Positions 35,756 through 45,348 are shown, counted from the stretch's first letter. The stretch: 64,000 bases of DNA from Poriferisodalis sp963663635 (GCA_963663635.2 CAXXMY010000023.1:62001-126000), one strand, 5' to 3'. Notes: generated from the letters alone by a model not told the origin. Program-made: numbers and translations.

Positions 35756-36886
35756 TCAGCTCTCGCGAAGTTCGGTTACCTCGAACTCCGTGGCGGGTTT
35801 GGCCGGGAGGCCGCCGAGGGCGCGGCACGCGATCGTGGGAACGGTACGACCCGCTGCCACGGACACGGTCCACGTCCGCTCGGCTTCGGTGGCGTTGACC
35901 TCGACATCCCAACTGGTCCCGTTCAGGCGGAACCGGATCTCGCGAGCCATGTCTTCGAGCGGCCAGCCGACGTGCCCGAACACTGCGCGCTCGGCTACCT
36001 GTGGGGGTCCGGTGGGTGCACCCCACCAACCCCGGCAGCGCGGCGCCAAGGCTGCGGCGTCGGCGGTTCGGTCCAAGATCGCTGCCAGTTCGCCTGCCTC
36101 GATGCCCGCCCACATTCGGCCGTCGGGCAGCGTCATCGCTGTCGGGGCAAATCGGTGGCCTCCGGTGTGGCTGACGCGATAGACGGCTACTTGCCCGGAG
36201 CTGGTGGGCAGGCGGTCGGGAACGCCGTCGGTTTGGGAGCTGTGGGCGCGCAGCACCGCTTCAAAGTCGGCGGCGAGACGGGTCCCCTCGCTGCCGCAGC
36301 ACACGTCGTGACTGCCTTGTGTGCAGATGAGCACGGCCCGCTCGTCGCGCCTGACCCCCGTCAGCACGAAGCCAGCATGCTCGGGGATGGGTTCGGTCGG
36401 CATGCGGCGGGCCAGGTGGGCGAACAGCAGCCGCAGGCCAGCAGCGCCATCGGCTTCGAATCGGTAGCTCTTCGTTCCGGCGCCGGTTCGACAATGCAGC
36501 GCCACCTGAACCGTGCCGGTGTGCGAGGTACCGCCGGCCTGTGCGCCGGGTCGGCGGCTGACAGCGCCCCGTGTGTCGTAGCCGGCCGCCGGTACGGCTG
36601 CGAGCACCCGAGTCGGGCCGACGGCAAGGTCTGTCATGGGCGTGAAGCCTTCAAGCAAGCCGCTCGCGAAGACGGGCTTCGGCCATGGAAGCGGCACCTC
36701 CACAAGTGCGACAGCATCCGCGCAGATCGACGTGCCGCCCGGGTCGCCGCCGATGTCGGCGGCGTGGACAGCGCAGCGCGGCATCTCGTCCGCGGCGGGC
36801 AGCAACGCGAGGACTTCCGAGCTCAGCGGCGGCATTGGCGGACGCGTGCCGCCAAGCGGCGCGCTGGTTGCCGGAGTCGATGCCAC
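35756..36886 (-). CDS. sucrase/ferredoxin-like family protein
   Basis: About 376 residues. The N-terminal half (PRCAVHAADIGGDPGG, VALVEVPLPWP, LICTQGSHDVCCG) and middle (VAVYRVSHTGGHRFAPTAMTLP) match the sucrase/ferredoxin-like family, which has a thioredoxin-like fold and is thought to bind an Fe-S cluster. The start is uncertain: the GTG at 36884-36886 is used, with an ATG at 36833-36835 as an alternative. The frame is open further into the neighbouring gene's antisense. It is divergent from the glutamate-synthase-like gene. Its function in bacteria is poorly known. Confidence 0.75.
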   Translation of the reverse strand: MASTPATSAPLGGTRPPMPPLSSEVLALLPAADEMPRCAVHAADIGGDPGGTSICADAVALVEVPLPWPKPVFASGLLEGFTPMTDLAVGPTRVLAAVPAAGYDTRGAVSRRPGAQAGGTSHTGTVQVALHCRTGAGTKSYRFEADGAAGLRLLFAHLARRMPTEPIPEHAGFVLTGVRRDERAVLICTQGSHDVCCGSEGTRLAADFEAVLRAHSSQTDGVPDRLPTSSGQVAVYRVSHTGGHRFAPTAMTLPDGRMWAGIEAGELAAILDRTADAAALAPRCRGWWGAPTGPPQVAERAVFGHVGWPLEDMAREIRFRLNGTSWDVEVNATEAERTWTVSVAAGRTVPTIACRALGGLPAKPATEFEVTELRES

Positions 36887-37024
36887 GGCGTCAGCATAGG
36901 AATGGACTGCCGCGCCGATCCGGTCGCGTGCCGCCGGTGAGCGCCCTGCGCGCCGGGCGATGTTGGCCAGCCGTCGCGAACTCGTTGCTGAGGGGTCGAC
37001 CCGGAGCGCGGTAGGTTCGGCTTC

Positions 37025-38560
37025 GTGCCGTGGTGGTTGTGGGGGTTGATCGTCGTCGGGGGCGTCGTGGTGCTCGTCGCCATCAGCGACAGCACTCAGA
37101 AGCGCCATTCGATCCTGCGCACCTATCCCGTCGTCGGGCATCTCCGGTTCCTGCTGGAGAAGATTGGTCCCGAACTGCGCCAGTACATCGTCGCCGACAA
37201 CGAAGAGGAACGCCCCTTCAACCGTGACCAGCGGCGTTGGGTGTACTCCACGGCCAAGCAGCAGAACACCTACTTCGGCTTCGGCACCGACAGTGACATC
37301 GACCAGCCGGGGCACATCACCTTTCGACACAGTGCATTCCCCCTTGGCCGCACGGTGCCCGACGATGCGCCGATCCCGTGCGGCAAGGTCATGGGCGCCT
37401 GGCGAGACCGCCCCCAGGCATTCCGGCCCGCGTCCATCGTGAACATCTCAGCGATGAGCTACGGGTCGCTGTCGGGTCCGGCCATCGAAGCGCTCAATCG
37501 GGGGGCGAAGCTGGCGGGCTGCATGCACAACACGGGCGAGGGAGGCGTGTCGGATTTCCACCGCAGCGGCGGCGATCTCGTCTTCCAGATGGGAACCGGC
37601 TATTTCGGTTGCAGGAACCCTGACGGCACGTTCTCAATGAACCGGTTGCTTGAAACGGTCGAATCAGCCCCGGTACGCGCCATCGAGATCAAGTTGTCCC
37701 AAGGGGCGAAGCCGGGCGTCGGCGGATTGCTGCCGGCTGCGAAGGTGAGCGTACACATAGCGAACGCTCGGGGCGTCCCGGTTGGCGAAGACGTTGTGAG
37801 CCCCAGCAGACACTCGGTATTCGGCTCCGTGGGTGAGCTCGTGAGCTTTGTCGAAGAGGTGGCATCGGCCACCGGTCTTCCCGTCGGCATCAAGTCCGCG
37901 ATCGGCCAGGAGGCCTTCTGGACCGAGCTGGCCCAGCACATGGCCGAGACCCGCCGCGGCCCGGACTTCGTGACGGTGGACGGCGCCGAGGGCGGCACCG
38001 GCGCTGGACCATTGGTGTTCACCGACCATGTGGCGCTGCCGTTCTGGCGAGGGTTCGGCGTCGTGCACCGAGCATTCGGCGAAGCGGGCCTGACCGACGA
38101 TATCGTCATGATCGGCTCCGCCAAGCTGGGATTCCCTGCACCCGCTGCGTTGGCGTTCAACATCGGCGTCGACATGATCGGCGTCGCCCGCGAGCCCATG
38201 ATGGCGATCGGCTGCATCCAGGCACAGCGCTGTCACACCGATCACTGCCCGACGGGTGTCGCCACCCAGAACAAATGGCTCTCACGCGGCCTCGACCCGA
38301 CGAACAAGAGCGTCCGGCTCGCCAACTACATCGTCGGGTTGCGCAAGGAGCTGTTCCGCCTCGCCGATGCGTGCGGGGTGGAGCATCCCGGCCTCATCGG
38401 GGCCGACAACGTGAACGTGGTCAGCCCGTTCGGCGATCTCGTGCCGGCACATCACGCCTTCGGCGTTCATCGCGAGCGGACCCACAGCCCGGCTCGCATC
38501 GCAGGTCTGCGGGTGGCAGTGTGCGCAGACGGCGAGCCGGACATCGACGCGCGTGCGTAA
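37025..38560 (+). CDS. FMN-binding glutamate-synthase-like membrane protein
   Basis: This 511-residue protein starts at GTG with a single membrane span (WWLWGLIVVGGVVVLVAI). The rest matches the FMN-binding synthase domain of glutamate synthase: NISAMSYGSLSGPAIEAL, MHNTGEGGVSDFHR, FVTVDGAEGGTGAGP, IGSAKLGFPAPAALAF, and the Cys-bearing GCIQAQRCHTDHCPTGVA. It lacks the glutaminase domain, so it uses another amine source or has another substrate. Related stand-alone proteins occur with glutamate and one-carbon amine pathways. Confidence 0.88.
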   Translation: MPWWLWGLIVVGGVVVLVAISDSTQKRHSILRTYPVVGHLRFLLEKIGPELRQYIVADNEEERPFNRDQRRWVYSTAKQQNTYFGFGTDSDIDQPGHITFRHSAFPLGRTVPDDAPIPCGKVMGAWRDRPQAFRPASIVNISAMSYGSLSGPAIEALNRGAKLAGCMHNTGEGGVSDFHRSGGDLVFQMGTGYFGCRNPDGTFSMNRLLETVESAPVRAIEIKLSQGAKPGVGGLLPAAKVSVHIANARGVPVGEDVVSPSRHSVFGSVGELVSFVEEVASATGLPVGIKSAIGQEAFWTELAQHMAETRRGPDFVTVDGAEGGTGAGPLVFTDHVALPFWRGFGVVHRAFGEAGLTDDIVMIGSAKLGFPAPAALAFNIGVDMIGVAREPMMAIGCIQAQRCHTDHCPTGVATQNKWLSRGLDPTNKSVRLANYIVGLRKELFRLADACGVEHPGLIGADNVNVVSPFGDLVPAHHAFGVHRERTHSPARIAGLRVAVCADGEPDIDARA

Positions 38561-38657
38561 GCGGCACCGGGTCGCTGGCAGAATCTGTTTCAACAAGATT
38601 CTCCGTGGTATCGGTGTCAGCCGGTCCCGGCGACCTCGCGTGTGACGGGAGAAAACG

Positions 38658-39494
38658 ATGAGCCGACAGCAGGTGCTTGAAGCAGCCAGGACCCGCATCA
38701 CCGCAGAGCACAAGGCAACGTTCGCAACCGACGGCGTCGTCAAGGTCCGCGGCGCTGTGGGCGAAGACTGGATCGAGCGGGTGCTCGAGGTCGCCGAGCA
38801 GCAGCTGCGTGACCCCGGCAAGTGGGTGTCGGACACCAACCCCGGCGCGAGCTCGAATCGACTGTTCACGACGCGCTATCGCTGGCAGGAAGATCCCGTG
38901 ATCGGCGGCTTCGTCTTTGATTCAGGCATGGCGCAGATGGCGGCGGAACTCATGGGTTCGTCGTCAGCGCGGTTCTATTTCGACCATTTGCTCATCAAGG
39001 AACCGCGGACCGCGAACCCCACGCCGTGGCACCAAGACATCCCGTACTGGCCCTTCATGGGCAAGCAGATCTGCTCGTCGTGGGTGGCGATGACTCCGGT
39101 AACTGTCGCGGAGAGCTCGCTGGAGTTCGTGCGCGGCTCGCACAGCTGGGACGCGTACTACGCACCCGAGTCATTCGACGGCTCGAAGGGTTTCATGGCC
39201 GACTTTGAGGGCGAGAAGATGCCCGATGTCGAGACTGATCGTGCCGGCTACGACATCGTCGGCTTCGACGTCGAGCCCGGCGACGCCTTGTTCTTCTCCT
39301 CGTGGATCATCCACGGTTCGCCCGGCAACGCGGGCGACCATCGGCGTGTTGCGCTGTCCACACGCTGGCTGGGCGATGACGCCGTGTGGTACCCCCATCC
39401 GGGCTGCGACCCCATCGTCACTGATGACGACACCACCGCCGTGGCCGGCGAGTACCCAGCGGACGACAACCGGTTCCCACTCGTCGCTGTGTAG
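38658..39494 (+). CDS. phytanoyl-CoA dioxygenase-family protein
   Basis: This 278-residue Fe(II)/2-oxoglutarate oxygenase has the iron triad His125 and Asp127 in WHQDIPYW and His219 in IIHGSPGN. An FVRGSHSW segment, typical of PhyH proteins, lies between. It would hydroxylate an organic substrate with 2-oxoglutarate as co-substrate. It lies 97 bp after the glutamate-synthase-like gene. PhyH proteins are numerous in marine and sponge-associated bacteria, and the substrate cannot be told. Confidence 0.88.
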   Translation: MSRQQVLEAARTRITAEHKATFATDGVVKVRGAVGEDWIERVLEVAEQQLRDPGKWVSDTNPGASSNRLFTTRYRWQEDPVIGGFVFDSGMAQMAAELMGSSSARFYFDHLLIKEPRTANPTPWHQDIPYWPFMGKQICSSWVAMTPVTVAESSLEFVRGSHSWDAYYAPESFDGSKGFMADFEGEKMPDVETDRAGYDIVGFDVEPGDALFFSSWIIHGSPGNAGDHRRVALSTRWLGDDAVWYPHPGCDPIVTDDDTTAVAGEYPADDNRFPLVAV

Positions 39495-39648
39495 CTATCG
39501 GAGCGGTAGCCGAGGGAACGACTGACGTCGATGCTCAGTGAGCTGGGACGGCGGACTAGTCCCACCTCGAACCCAAGTCGCTATCGCTCCATACCCAGGC
39601 ACAATTCGGTCTCTAGTATCTCACCGAATCAGTTGAGGAGTGATGTTC

Positions 39649-39948
39649 ATGACCGAAGCCAGTCCTCCGCAGCCGGCGCCAACGCCCGGTGGCCCAGCCC
39701 AGCAAGGCAATGGTCTGGCGATCGCCGGGTTTGTATGCGCGCTCGTCTCGGTGGTGCTGTTTTGGGCCCCGGGGATCAATTTCGTCCTGTGGGCATTGGG
39801 AATCGTGTTCTCCGCAATCGGGCTGAGCCGGGCAAATAAGCGGCAGGCGCCGCATCGAGGTCTAGCGATCGCCGGTCTCCTCATAGCGCTCGTGCCGGGA
39901 ACCTTGCTCGTTATTGTCATCTTCCTGGTCACCGTCGTCCCCGCTTAG
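39649..39948 (+). CDS. DUF4190-type small membrane protein
   Basis: This 99-residue protein has a Pro/Gln-rich N-terminus and two hydrophobic spans (GLAIAGFVCALVSVVLFWAP and GLAIAGLLIALVPGTLLVIV) separated by a short basic loop. This is the DUF4190 arrangement. TTGAGGAG eight bases before the ATG at 39649 fixes the start. The function is unknown. Confidence 0.75.
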   Translation: MTEASPPQPAPTPGGPAQQGNGLAIAGFVCALVSVVLFWAPGINFVLWALGIVFSAIGLSRANKRQAPHRGLAIAGLLIALVPGTLLVIVIFLVTVVPA

Positions 39949-40012
39949 TCGACAACCGAATCCAGCACCTCGCTCAGGCGGGGCGGCGGATCGCGGGGCT
40001 ACCGTGCGGGCC

Positions 40013-41686
40013 ATGAGTGAGATGACCGGCGGCGAGGCCGTTGCAGCAACGTTGGCGCGCATGGGCGTGCGGCACGTGTTCGGGATCGTCAGCGTCCACA
40101 ACCTGCCGATCTACGAGGCACTGTCGGTACGCGACGACATCGAAGTGGTGAAGGTTCGCCACGAGCAGGCGGCCGCGCACGCCGCCGACGCCTACTTTCG
40201 GGCCACGGGTGAGATGGGCGTGCTGCTGACGTCGACTGGCCCGGGCGCGGCCAACGCCGTGTCGGGGCTGTACGAAGCAGGTTTCTCCAGCTCGGCTGTG
40301 CTGATGGTGACGGGGCAGACCGAGTCGCGCTTCTACGGCAAGGGCAAGGGATTCCTGCACGAGAACGAGGGTCAGCTGGCCATGCTGCGCTCGGTGTGCC
40401 GCAGTGTCGCCTCGGTTCGGCATCCGGGAGAGATCTCGACCGAGATTGCCCGGGTTGCCGACGACATCCGCACCGGCCGGCCCCAGCCCGGTGCCGTTGA
40501 GATCCCCATCGACTTCCAGTACGCACGCGTGGGAAATGCCGCCGAAGCTGGTTCGCCGCACGTGGCTCGCCTTGCGCCCAATGGAGCATTGCTGGACGAC
40601 GCCGCAGAACGTCTTGCGTCCGCAGAGCGCCCCGTCATCTGGGCAGGCGGTGGCGTCAACATTGCCGATGCATCCGGTGAGCTGACGGCGTTGGCGCAGC
40701 GGCTCGGTGCGCCAGTGTTCACCACCATCGAAGGCCGAGGCTCGATCAGCGAAGAGCATCCGCTGTCGCTGGGGTTCCGTTCGGATCGCCCCCAGATGGC
40801 CGACGTGTTCGCAGAAGCCGATCTGATGCTGGCCGTCGGCACCCGGTTCCAGAACTACGCCACGCGAGTGTGGGCGCTGGAGCTGCCGGCAGAGCTGATC
40901 CACCTTGACGTCGACCCCGGTGTCATCGGGCTCAACTACAAGCCGTCGCTGGCAGTGATCGGCGACGCGAAGCTCAGCCTGGCGGGTCTGGTCGAGCGAC
41001 TGGGCGACGGTGCGCCGACGATTGACGACGGATTCGTCGAGCGCTCCCGCAAGCACCGGGCTGCCGACATGGAAGCGCTGCGTGATGAGGTCGGCGCCGA
41101 TCATGCCGCCATCTGTGACCTGATGCGGCAGCTCTTGCCCCTCGACGCGCGCGTCGTGCGCGACACCACGGTTCCCGGCTACATGTGGGGCAATCGACTG
41201 CTGCCGATCATTGCGCCTCGAACGTCAATCCGGGCTGCCAATGCCGCCATCGGACCCGGCGTGCCGATGGCTATCGGCGCCGCGCTCGGCACTGGGAAAC
41301 CGACGGTCGTCATCCAGGGCGATGGCGGGCTGATGCTGTCGATCGGCGAGATCTCGTCGCTGGCCGAGCACGGCCTGCCGGTCATCGTCTGCGTGTTCAA
41401 CGACGGCGGCTACGGCGTGCTGCGCATCATCCAGGACGCACTGTGGGACACCCACCACGGCACCGAGATCGGCGGCATCGACTTCGTCGGCGTCGCCCAG
41501 GCGATGGGCGTGCCCGCCGAACGCGTCGCCAGCGTTTCCGAGTTCGAGGCCGCGTTCAGCCGTGCCGTCGATCGTGCGAGCGGCGCATCAGGTCCCTTCG
41601 GCCCCACCGTGCTCGACATCGACCTCACCGCTCTCATCCCCATCACGTTCCCGCTGCCCGCTCACCAGCGCCGCCGCGAGGACTGA
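40013..41686 (+). CDS. thiamine pyrophosphate enzyme, acetolactate synthase-like
   Basis: This 557-residue protein has the three-domain plan of the acetolactate synthase / benzoylformate decarboxylase family. The N-terminal PYR domain has the catalytic Glu in RHEQAAAHAADAY, followed by LTSTGPGAANAVSGL. The central domain has GGGVNIADASGE. The C-terminal domain has the TPP motif QGDGGLMLSIGE and then VFNDGGYGVL. It would act on a 2-keto acid. The ATG at 40013 is chosen over the longer open frame from 39914, which overlaps the preceding gene. Confidence 0.88.
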   Translation: MSEMTGGEAVAATLARMGVRHVFGIVSVHNLPIYEALSVRDDIEVVKVRHEQAAAHAADAYFRATGEMGVLLTSTGPGAANAVSGLYEAGFSSSAVLMVTGQTESRFYGKGKGFLHENEGQLAMLRSVCRSVASVRHPGEISTEIARVADDIRTGRPQPGAVEIPIDFQYARVGNAAEAGSPHVARLAPNGALLDDAAERLASAERPVIWAGGGVNIADASGELTALAQRLGAPVFTTIEGRGSISEEHPLSLGFRSDRPQMADVFAEADLMLAVGTRFQNYATRVWALELPAELIHLDVDPGVIGLNYKPSLAVIGDAKLSLAGLVERLGDGAPTIDDGFVERSRKHRAADMEALRDEVGADHAAICDLMRQLLPLDARVVRDTTVPGYMWGNRLLPIIAPRTSIRAANAAIGPGVPMAIGAALGTGKPTVVIQGDGGLMLSIGEISSLAEHGLPVIVCVFNDGGYGVLRIIQDALWDTHHGTEIGGIDFVGVAQAMGVPAERVASVSEFEAAFSRAVDRASGASGPFGPTVLDIDLTALIPITFPLPAHQRRRED

Positions 41687-41728
41687 CGCTGACCGAAAGT
41701 TTCCGTCGGTCCGTCCCAAGTTTGGCCG

Positions 41729-41734
41729 TATAAT
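41729..41734 (+). promoter_or_regulatory. -10 box upstream of the toxin-antitoxin operon
   Basis: TATAAT is a perfect -10 box 53 bp before the antitoxin start. It is embedded between two copies of GGCCGTA (41724-41730 and 41735-41741), a likely operator for the antitoxin. No good -35 box is seen. Confidence 0.5.
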
Positions 41735-41786
41735 GGCCGTACATCACCCTTTGATGCGGTGCGGGTCGAGAGAGGGAGCGCATGCG

Positions 41787-42074
41787 ATGGCGAATGCAGC
41801 GAACCGTGTACGGAGTGCGCGACTCGAAGTGCGTATGTCGCCCGCCGACCGCCGACTCATCGACGAGGCGGTTGCCGTCTCGGGAACGGCGTTGACCGAT
41901 TTCGTGTTGTCCAGCCTCCGAATGTCAGCGCACGACGCGCTTGCAGACCGGACGACGTTCGCACTTGATGACGATGCCCGCCGGGTCTGGGATGAACTGA
42001 ACTATCGACCAGTCCGCGAACTCGCTGGACTTGAGGCGCTGATGTCGCGGCCATCGCCGTTCGTCGACGAGTGA
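41787..42074 (+). CDS. tacA: DUF1778 / TacA-type antitoxin
   Basis: This 95-residue protein has the ribbon-helix-helix start of DUF1778 antitoxins (RLEVRMSPADRRLIDEAV, then SGTALTDFVLSSL). The C-terminal tail (FALDDDARRVWDELNYRP) normally wraps around the acetyltransferase toxin. GAGGGAG lies about ten bases upstream of the ATG. The gene overlaps the toxin gene by four bases (GTGA), so the two are translated together. It presumably represses its own promoter. Confidence 0.88.
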   Translation: MANAANRVRSARLEVRMSPADRRLIDEAVAVSGTALTDFVLSSLRMSAHDALADRTTFALDDDARRVWDELNYRPVRELAGLEALMSRPSPFVDE

Positions 42075-42589
42075 CGACTCGTTTCCGGTCGCCGCGGTTG
42101 CTTGAACCCGGCGACGATGTCTCGGGGTTCACCTGCGGATCCGAGGCGCAGACTCGTTGGCTCCGGCGGCACGGCCGCCAAGCTCATGCCGCTGGCACAA
42201 CCAGAGTGTTCGTCGTCACGCCCACTGACAGGGCCGAGGTCGTCGCCTACTACGCATGGTGCATGGCGAGCATCACAACCGCCGACGCCCCCGAACGGCT
42301 CCGCGCCGGTGCCGGAAGATATCCGCAGCCGGTCGCGTTGCTTGCCCGGCTCGGCGTTTCTGTCAGCCATGAAGGACGAGGGCTCGGGGCTGGATTGCTG
42401 GCCGATGTCATGAGGCGAGCTGCCTCAGCTGGGCGCACGATCGGCTGCCGAGGTCTGCTTGTCCACGCTGAATCGGACGAGGCTCGCGCGTTCTACCTGC
42501 ACCTGGTTCCAGAATTCGAATCGTCGCCCACCGATTCGCTCCATCTGGTCCTCGTGATGAAGGACATCCGTCGGCACGTAGTGACCTGA
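42071..42589 (+). CDS. tacT: GNAT acetyltransferase toxin, TacT-like
   Basis: This 172-residue GNAT-fold protein starts at a GTG overlapping the antitoxin stop. The acetyl-CoA-binding motif is LARLGVSVSHEGRGLGAGLLADVMRR near residues 92-115, followed by GLLVHAESDEARAFY. Toxins of this type acetylate the amino acid on charged tRNAs and stop translation. Size, motif and partner all fit a type II TacA-TacT module. Confidence 0.88.
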   Translation: MTTRFRSPRLLEPGDDVSGFTCGSEAQTRWLRRHGRQAHAAGTTRVFVVTPTDRAEVVAYYAWCMASITTADAPERLRAGAGRYPQPVALLARLGVSVSHEGRGLGAGLLADVMRRAASAGRTIGCRGLLVHAESDEARAFYLHLVPEFESSPTDSLHLVLVMKDIRRHVVT

Positions 42590-42613
42590 TGTGCCGCCGA
42601 GCCGAGTCGTTGT

Positions 42614-43795
42614 TTACAGGCCTGAGGTATCCATGTCGAGGTCGAAGAAGGTGCGGCCCGCAACTTCCATGACGGGCATTGCGACCATGAAGTGAGCGGA
42701 GGCCGTCTGTGCGTCACGCAGGTGGCGCTGCAGCGGCGACGCCTCGAAGATTGCGGTGCCGCCCACGGCGGAGTTCATGGATTGGATGACTCGCAGACTC
42801 GTCTGCATGGCGTGCACGGTTGCGGTGCGCAGGTCCCGTCGGATTGCCAGGTCGGCTAACCCGTGCTGTGCCCGGTCCCACGCTGCATCGATCGTTGTGT
42901 ACAGCAGCATGCGCGCAGCTCGCACCTCGGTGTCGGCAACTGCTACGGCGCTGTGCAGCGCGGGTCGTTGTCCCAGCGTGCGGCGGGAGCCTTGGGGCAC
43001 CTTCGCCTTGCCCACCTCGATGACCTCGTCGATGCAGGCTCTGGCCATCCCGAGTGCGATTGCACCGATGGGCAGCGCCAGCAGACCAAACAGCGACAGC
43101 CGGTACAGCGGCTCGGCGGCGTACGGCGACTTCAGGATGTCGCGTTCGAATGCAATACGAGGGGCGGGGAGCCAGATGTCGTCAGCTTCGAACGTGCTCG
43201 ATCCCGAGCCGCGCAGCCCGCTGGTGTGCCAGTCGTCGTGGATCACGATCTCGTCTGGGCGGAAGAAGGCGCGACCTTCCGCTGTCCCGGCGGCATCGTC
43301 GGAGCCGTCGCTGTAGATCTGCACACCTCCGGAGATCCACTCAGCGTTGTGAGAACCCGATGCCCAGGCCCAGCTGCCGCTCACGACGTAACCGTCGCTG
43401 CCATCGGGTCCCGGGGCCCGCGTTGCATGGCCCGACGAAGCGAACACGCCCGCGGTGATGACGTCAGGGTTCTCCAGCACTTCGGCGAGCTGTGAGGGTT
43501 TCAGCGCCGCGAACATGATTTGCGATGTGGATCCGATGAACGTGCACCACGCCGCCGATGCGTTGCCCATCGCGAGCGTCTCGCTGACCCTCGCCACGGC
43601 GGTCGGCGACAGCCCCATACCGCCGAGTGCCGGCGGCACCAGCGTCCGGTAGTAGCCGTCGGCGGCAAACGCCTCGGCGAGATCCTGCGGCAACTGCCGC
43701 AGCCGGTCGATCTCGACGCTGCGCTCTCGCAGCGCCGGGATCCATTCGACCGCACGCGTCAGCATCTCGTCGCTGGCGGCGTCGGCCTCTGTCAT
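42614..43795 (-). CDS. acyl-CoA dehydrogenase-like flavin monooxygenase (HsaA type)
   Basis: This 393-residue protein has the acyl-CoA dehydrogenase fold. It has a GGMGLSP N-terminal motif and WCTFIGSTSQIM, and the C-terminal region resembles the oxygenase subgroup (HsaA, hydroxyphenylacetate-3-hydroxylase-like) rather than true dehydrogenases. Such enzymes hydroxylate aromatic or steroid intermediates using FMNH2 from a partner reductase. The start ATG overlaps the stop of the upstream Ldh-type gene (ATGA), so the two are co-translated. Confidence 0.75.
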   Translation of the reverse strand: MTEADAASDEMLTRAVEWIPALRERSVEIDRLRQLPQDLAEAFAADGYYRTLVPPALGGMGLSPTAVARVSETLAMGNASAAWCTFIGSTSQIMFAALKPSQLAEVLENPDVITAGVFASSGHATRAPGPDGSDGYVVSGSWAWASGSHNAEWISGGVQIYSDGSDDAAGTAEGRAFFRPDEIVIHDDWHTSGLRGSGSSTFEADDIWLPAPRIAFERDILKSPYAAEPLYRLSLFGLLALPIGAIALGMARACIDEVIEVGKAKVPQGSRRTLGQRPALHSAVAVADTEVRAARMLLYTTIDAAWDRAQHGLADLAIRRDLRTATVHAMQTSLRVIQSMNSAVGGTAIFEASPLQRHLRDAQTASAHFMVAMPVMEVAGRTFFDLDMDTSGL

Positions 43796-44943
43796 AGCGA
43801 TCCCTCGGTGGGCGCGGCTGCGGCGACGGCTTCGCAATCGAACGGAACGCCAAGCTCGTCGCCGATACGGCGAAGCGAACGGACCACCGACGCGGGATAG
43901 CTCACCGTGCCCACGGCTGTGCGGCGGTCCATCTCAAGCTGCTCCAGCTCGCCCGGCAGGTACACCGTCTGGCCCGGCAGGGCATCTTCGGCGCCCGCGG
44001 CGCGAATCTGGTCGACCATCGATTCGATGTCGTCGTAGTAGCCGTCGAGGTCGCGGAACACGCCGGGATTCATCAGGAGGAAAAACTGCCCCCGGCGTCC
44101 GACGGCCACGTCGCCAGTGTGGGCAGAGCCCGCGAGGATGCCGGCGGCGATGTTCGAGGCGGTCACCATGCCGATGCCCTTGTAGCCGCCGATGGCCGGC
44201 ACGATACCTCGCATCGCAACATCAGGATCCACAGTGGGGTTGCCGTCGCGATCCAGGAAGCCCCAGGCCTCGGGAATCTCCTTGCCCTCGGAACGGGCCC
44301 GCAGCACCTTGCCGAGCGCGACCGGGGTGATCGCCATGTCGAGCACGATCGGCGGATCGTTACGGCGGGGGAACGTCCACACGATGGGGTTGTTGCCGAA
44401 CAGCTTGCGGCGGCTGCCGAACGGCGCAAGATTCGGCACCGACGTCGTCGTGCTGTAGCAGACGAAACCCTCCTCAGCTGCGCGATACGGGTAGTTCGCC
44501 CCGCAGCCCCAGTCGTTGGAGTTACGGATCACACCCACGACCAGTCCGCTCTCGCGAGCGGCCTCGATGAGCTGCTCCATAAAGCGGGTGATGACGAGCT
44601 GACCGAGTCCGTGGTGCCCGTCGGCCACCAGCACCGACGGCGTGCGGGTCACGATCTCGCACTGCGCTGTCGGATCGGTGGTGCCGTCGCGGAACCAGTT
44701 CACGTACCAGCTGACCCGCTGGAAACCGTGCGTGTCCACGCCGCGCCGGTCCGACCACAGCTGATTCTCGACAACGGTCGCTGCGTCGTCCGGAGCCATT
44801 CCAGCGGCCACATACGCAGCGATGCCCCACGGCCGCAGCTCGTCGAGCCGGAATGACAGCGGAGCACTGGGGTCGCCCGCTGCGGGCCGGTCGTCGGGGA
44901 TGCCTCTCGGCAGGGCCTCGTCTCTCGTGGACTTCTCACTCAT
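43792..44943 (-). CDS. Ldh-family NAD(P)-dependent oxidoreductase (YlbC/ComC type)
   Basis: This 383-residue protein matches the malate/L-lactate dehydrogenase family that is unrelated to classical LDH. Visible hallmarks are DTHGFQRVSWYV with the catalytic His, IRNSNDWGCGANYPYRAAE, NPIVWTFPR and IGGYKGIGMV. Members reduce or oxidise 2-hydroxyacids, sulfolactate, ureidoglycolate and imines. The ATG at 44943 follows GGAGAAGTG. It forms an operon with the flavin monooxygenase-like gene downstream. Confidence 0.88.
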   Translation of the reverse strand: MSEKSTRDEALPRGIPDDRPAAGDPSAPLSFRLDELRPWGIAAYVAAGMAPDDAATVVENQLWSDRRGVDTHGFQRVSWYVNWFRDGTTDPTAQCEIVTRTPSVLVADGHHGLGQLVITRFMEQLIEAARESGLVVGVIRNSNDWGCGANYPYRAAEEGFVCYSTTTSVPNLAPFGSRRKLFGNNPIVWTFPRRNDPPIVLDMAITPVALGKVLRARSEGKEIPEAWGFLDRDGNPTVDPDVAMRGIVPAIGGYKGIGMVTASNIAAGILAGSAHTGDVAVGRRGQFFLLMNPGVFRDLDGYYDDIESMVDQIRAAGAEDALPGQTVYLPGELEQLEMDRRTAVGTVSYPASVVRSLRRIGDELGVPFDCEAVAAAAPTEGSL

Positions 44944-45028
44944 GTCTGGTTGCACTTCTCCGGCTCGATCTACGGAGAGTTTGTACACCTCATGAGTTCG
45001 CGACGCGTGGCGGGAGGGAGCCGACTGG

Positions 45029-45301
45029 TCATGCAGTAACGGCGATTTCGCCTTCACGGAACGAAGGGATGGGGTGACCGAGTTCTTGACCGAGTTCAAC
45101 CCACCCGGCGAGAACCTCGCGGAGCTTGTCGCGAGCTTCGTCCGGCGTGGCGCCGTAGGCCGAAGCGCCGGGGCATTCGGAATTCTCGGCCCACCATTCG
45201 ACGAGGTCGCCGTCGTCATCACAGACCTCTTCGAGGGTGGCTCCGGCGAGAGCAGCATTGAGCCAGCTCTCCAGCTGGAGCTTCGACGGGGTCTTGGCCA
45301 T
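45029..45301 (-). CDS. HicB-like antitoxin-type protein
   Basis: This 90-residue acidic protein has the degenerate ribonuclease-H-like HicB fold pattern: ECPGASAYGATPDEARDKLREVLAGWVELG. No HicA-type toxin gene is adjacent. It is either a lone regulator or an orphan antitoxin. It lies immediately before the orphan isocitrate-dehydrogenase fragment. Confidence 0.7.
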   Translation of the reverse strand: MAKTPSKLQLESWLNAALAGATLEEVCDDDGDLVEWWAENSECPGASAYGATPDEARDKLREVLAGWVELGQELGHPIPSFREGEIAVTA

Positions 45302-45348
45302 GGCCCCAATGTAGTTCTGCGCTCCCGGGTGCCCGCTTCGTGTTCCCC

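Noticed and set aside
34380..36113. Longer CoA-transferase start at 36113.
   Set aside because: The upstream 170 residues have shadow-like composition; the ATG at 35603 has a good ribosome binding site and the family N-terminus.
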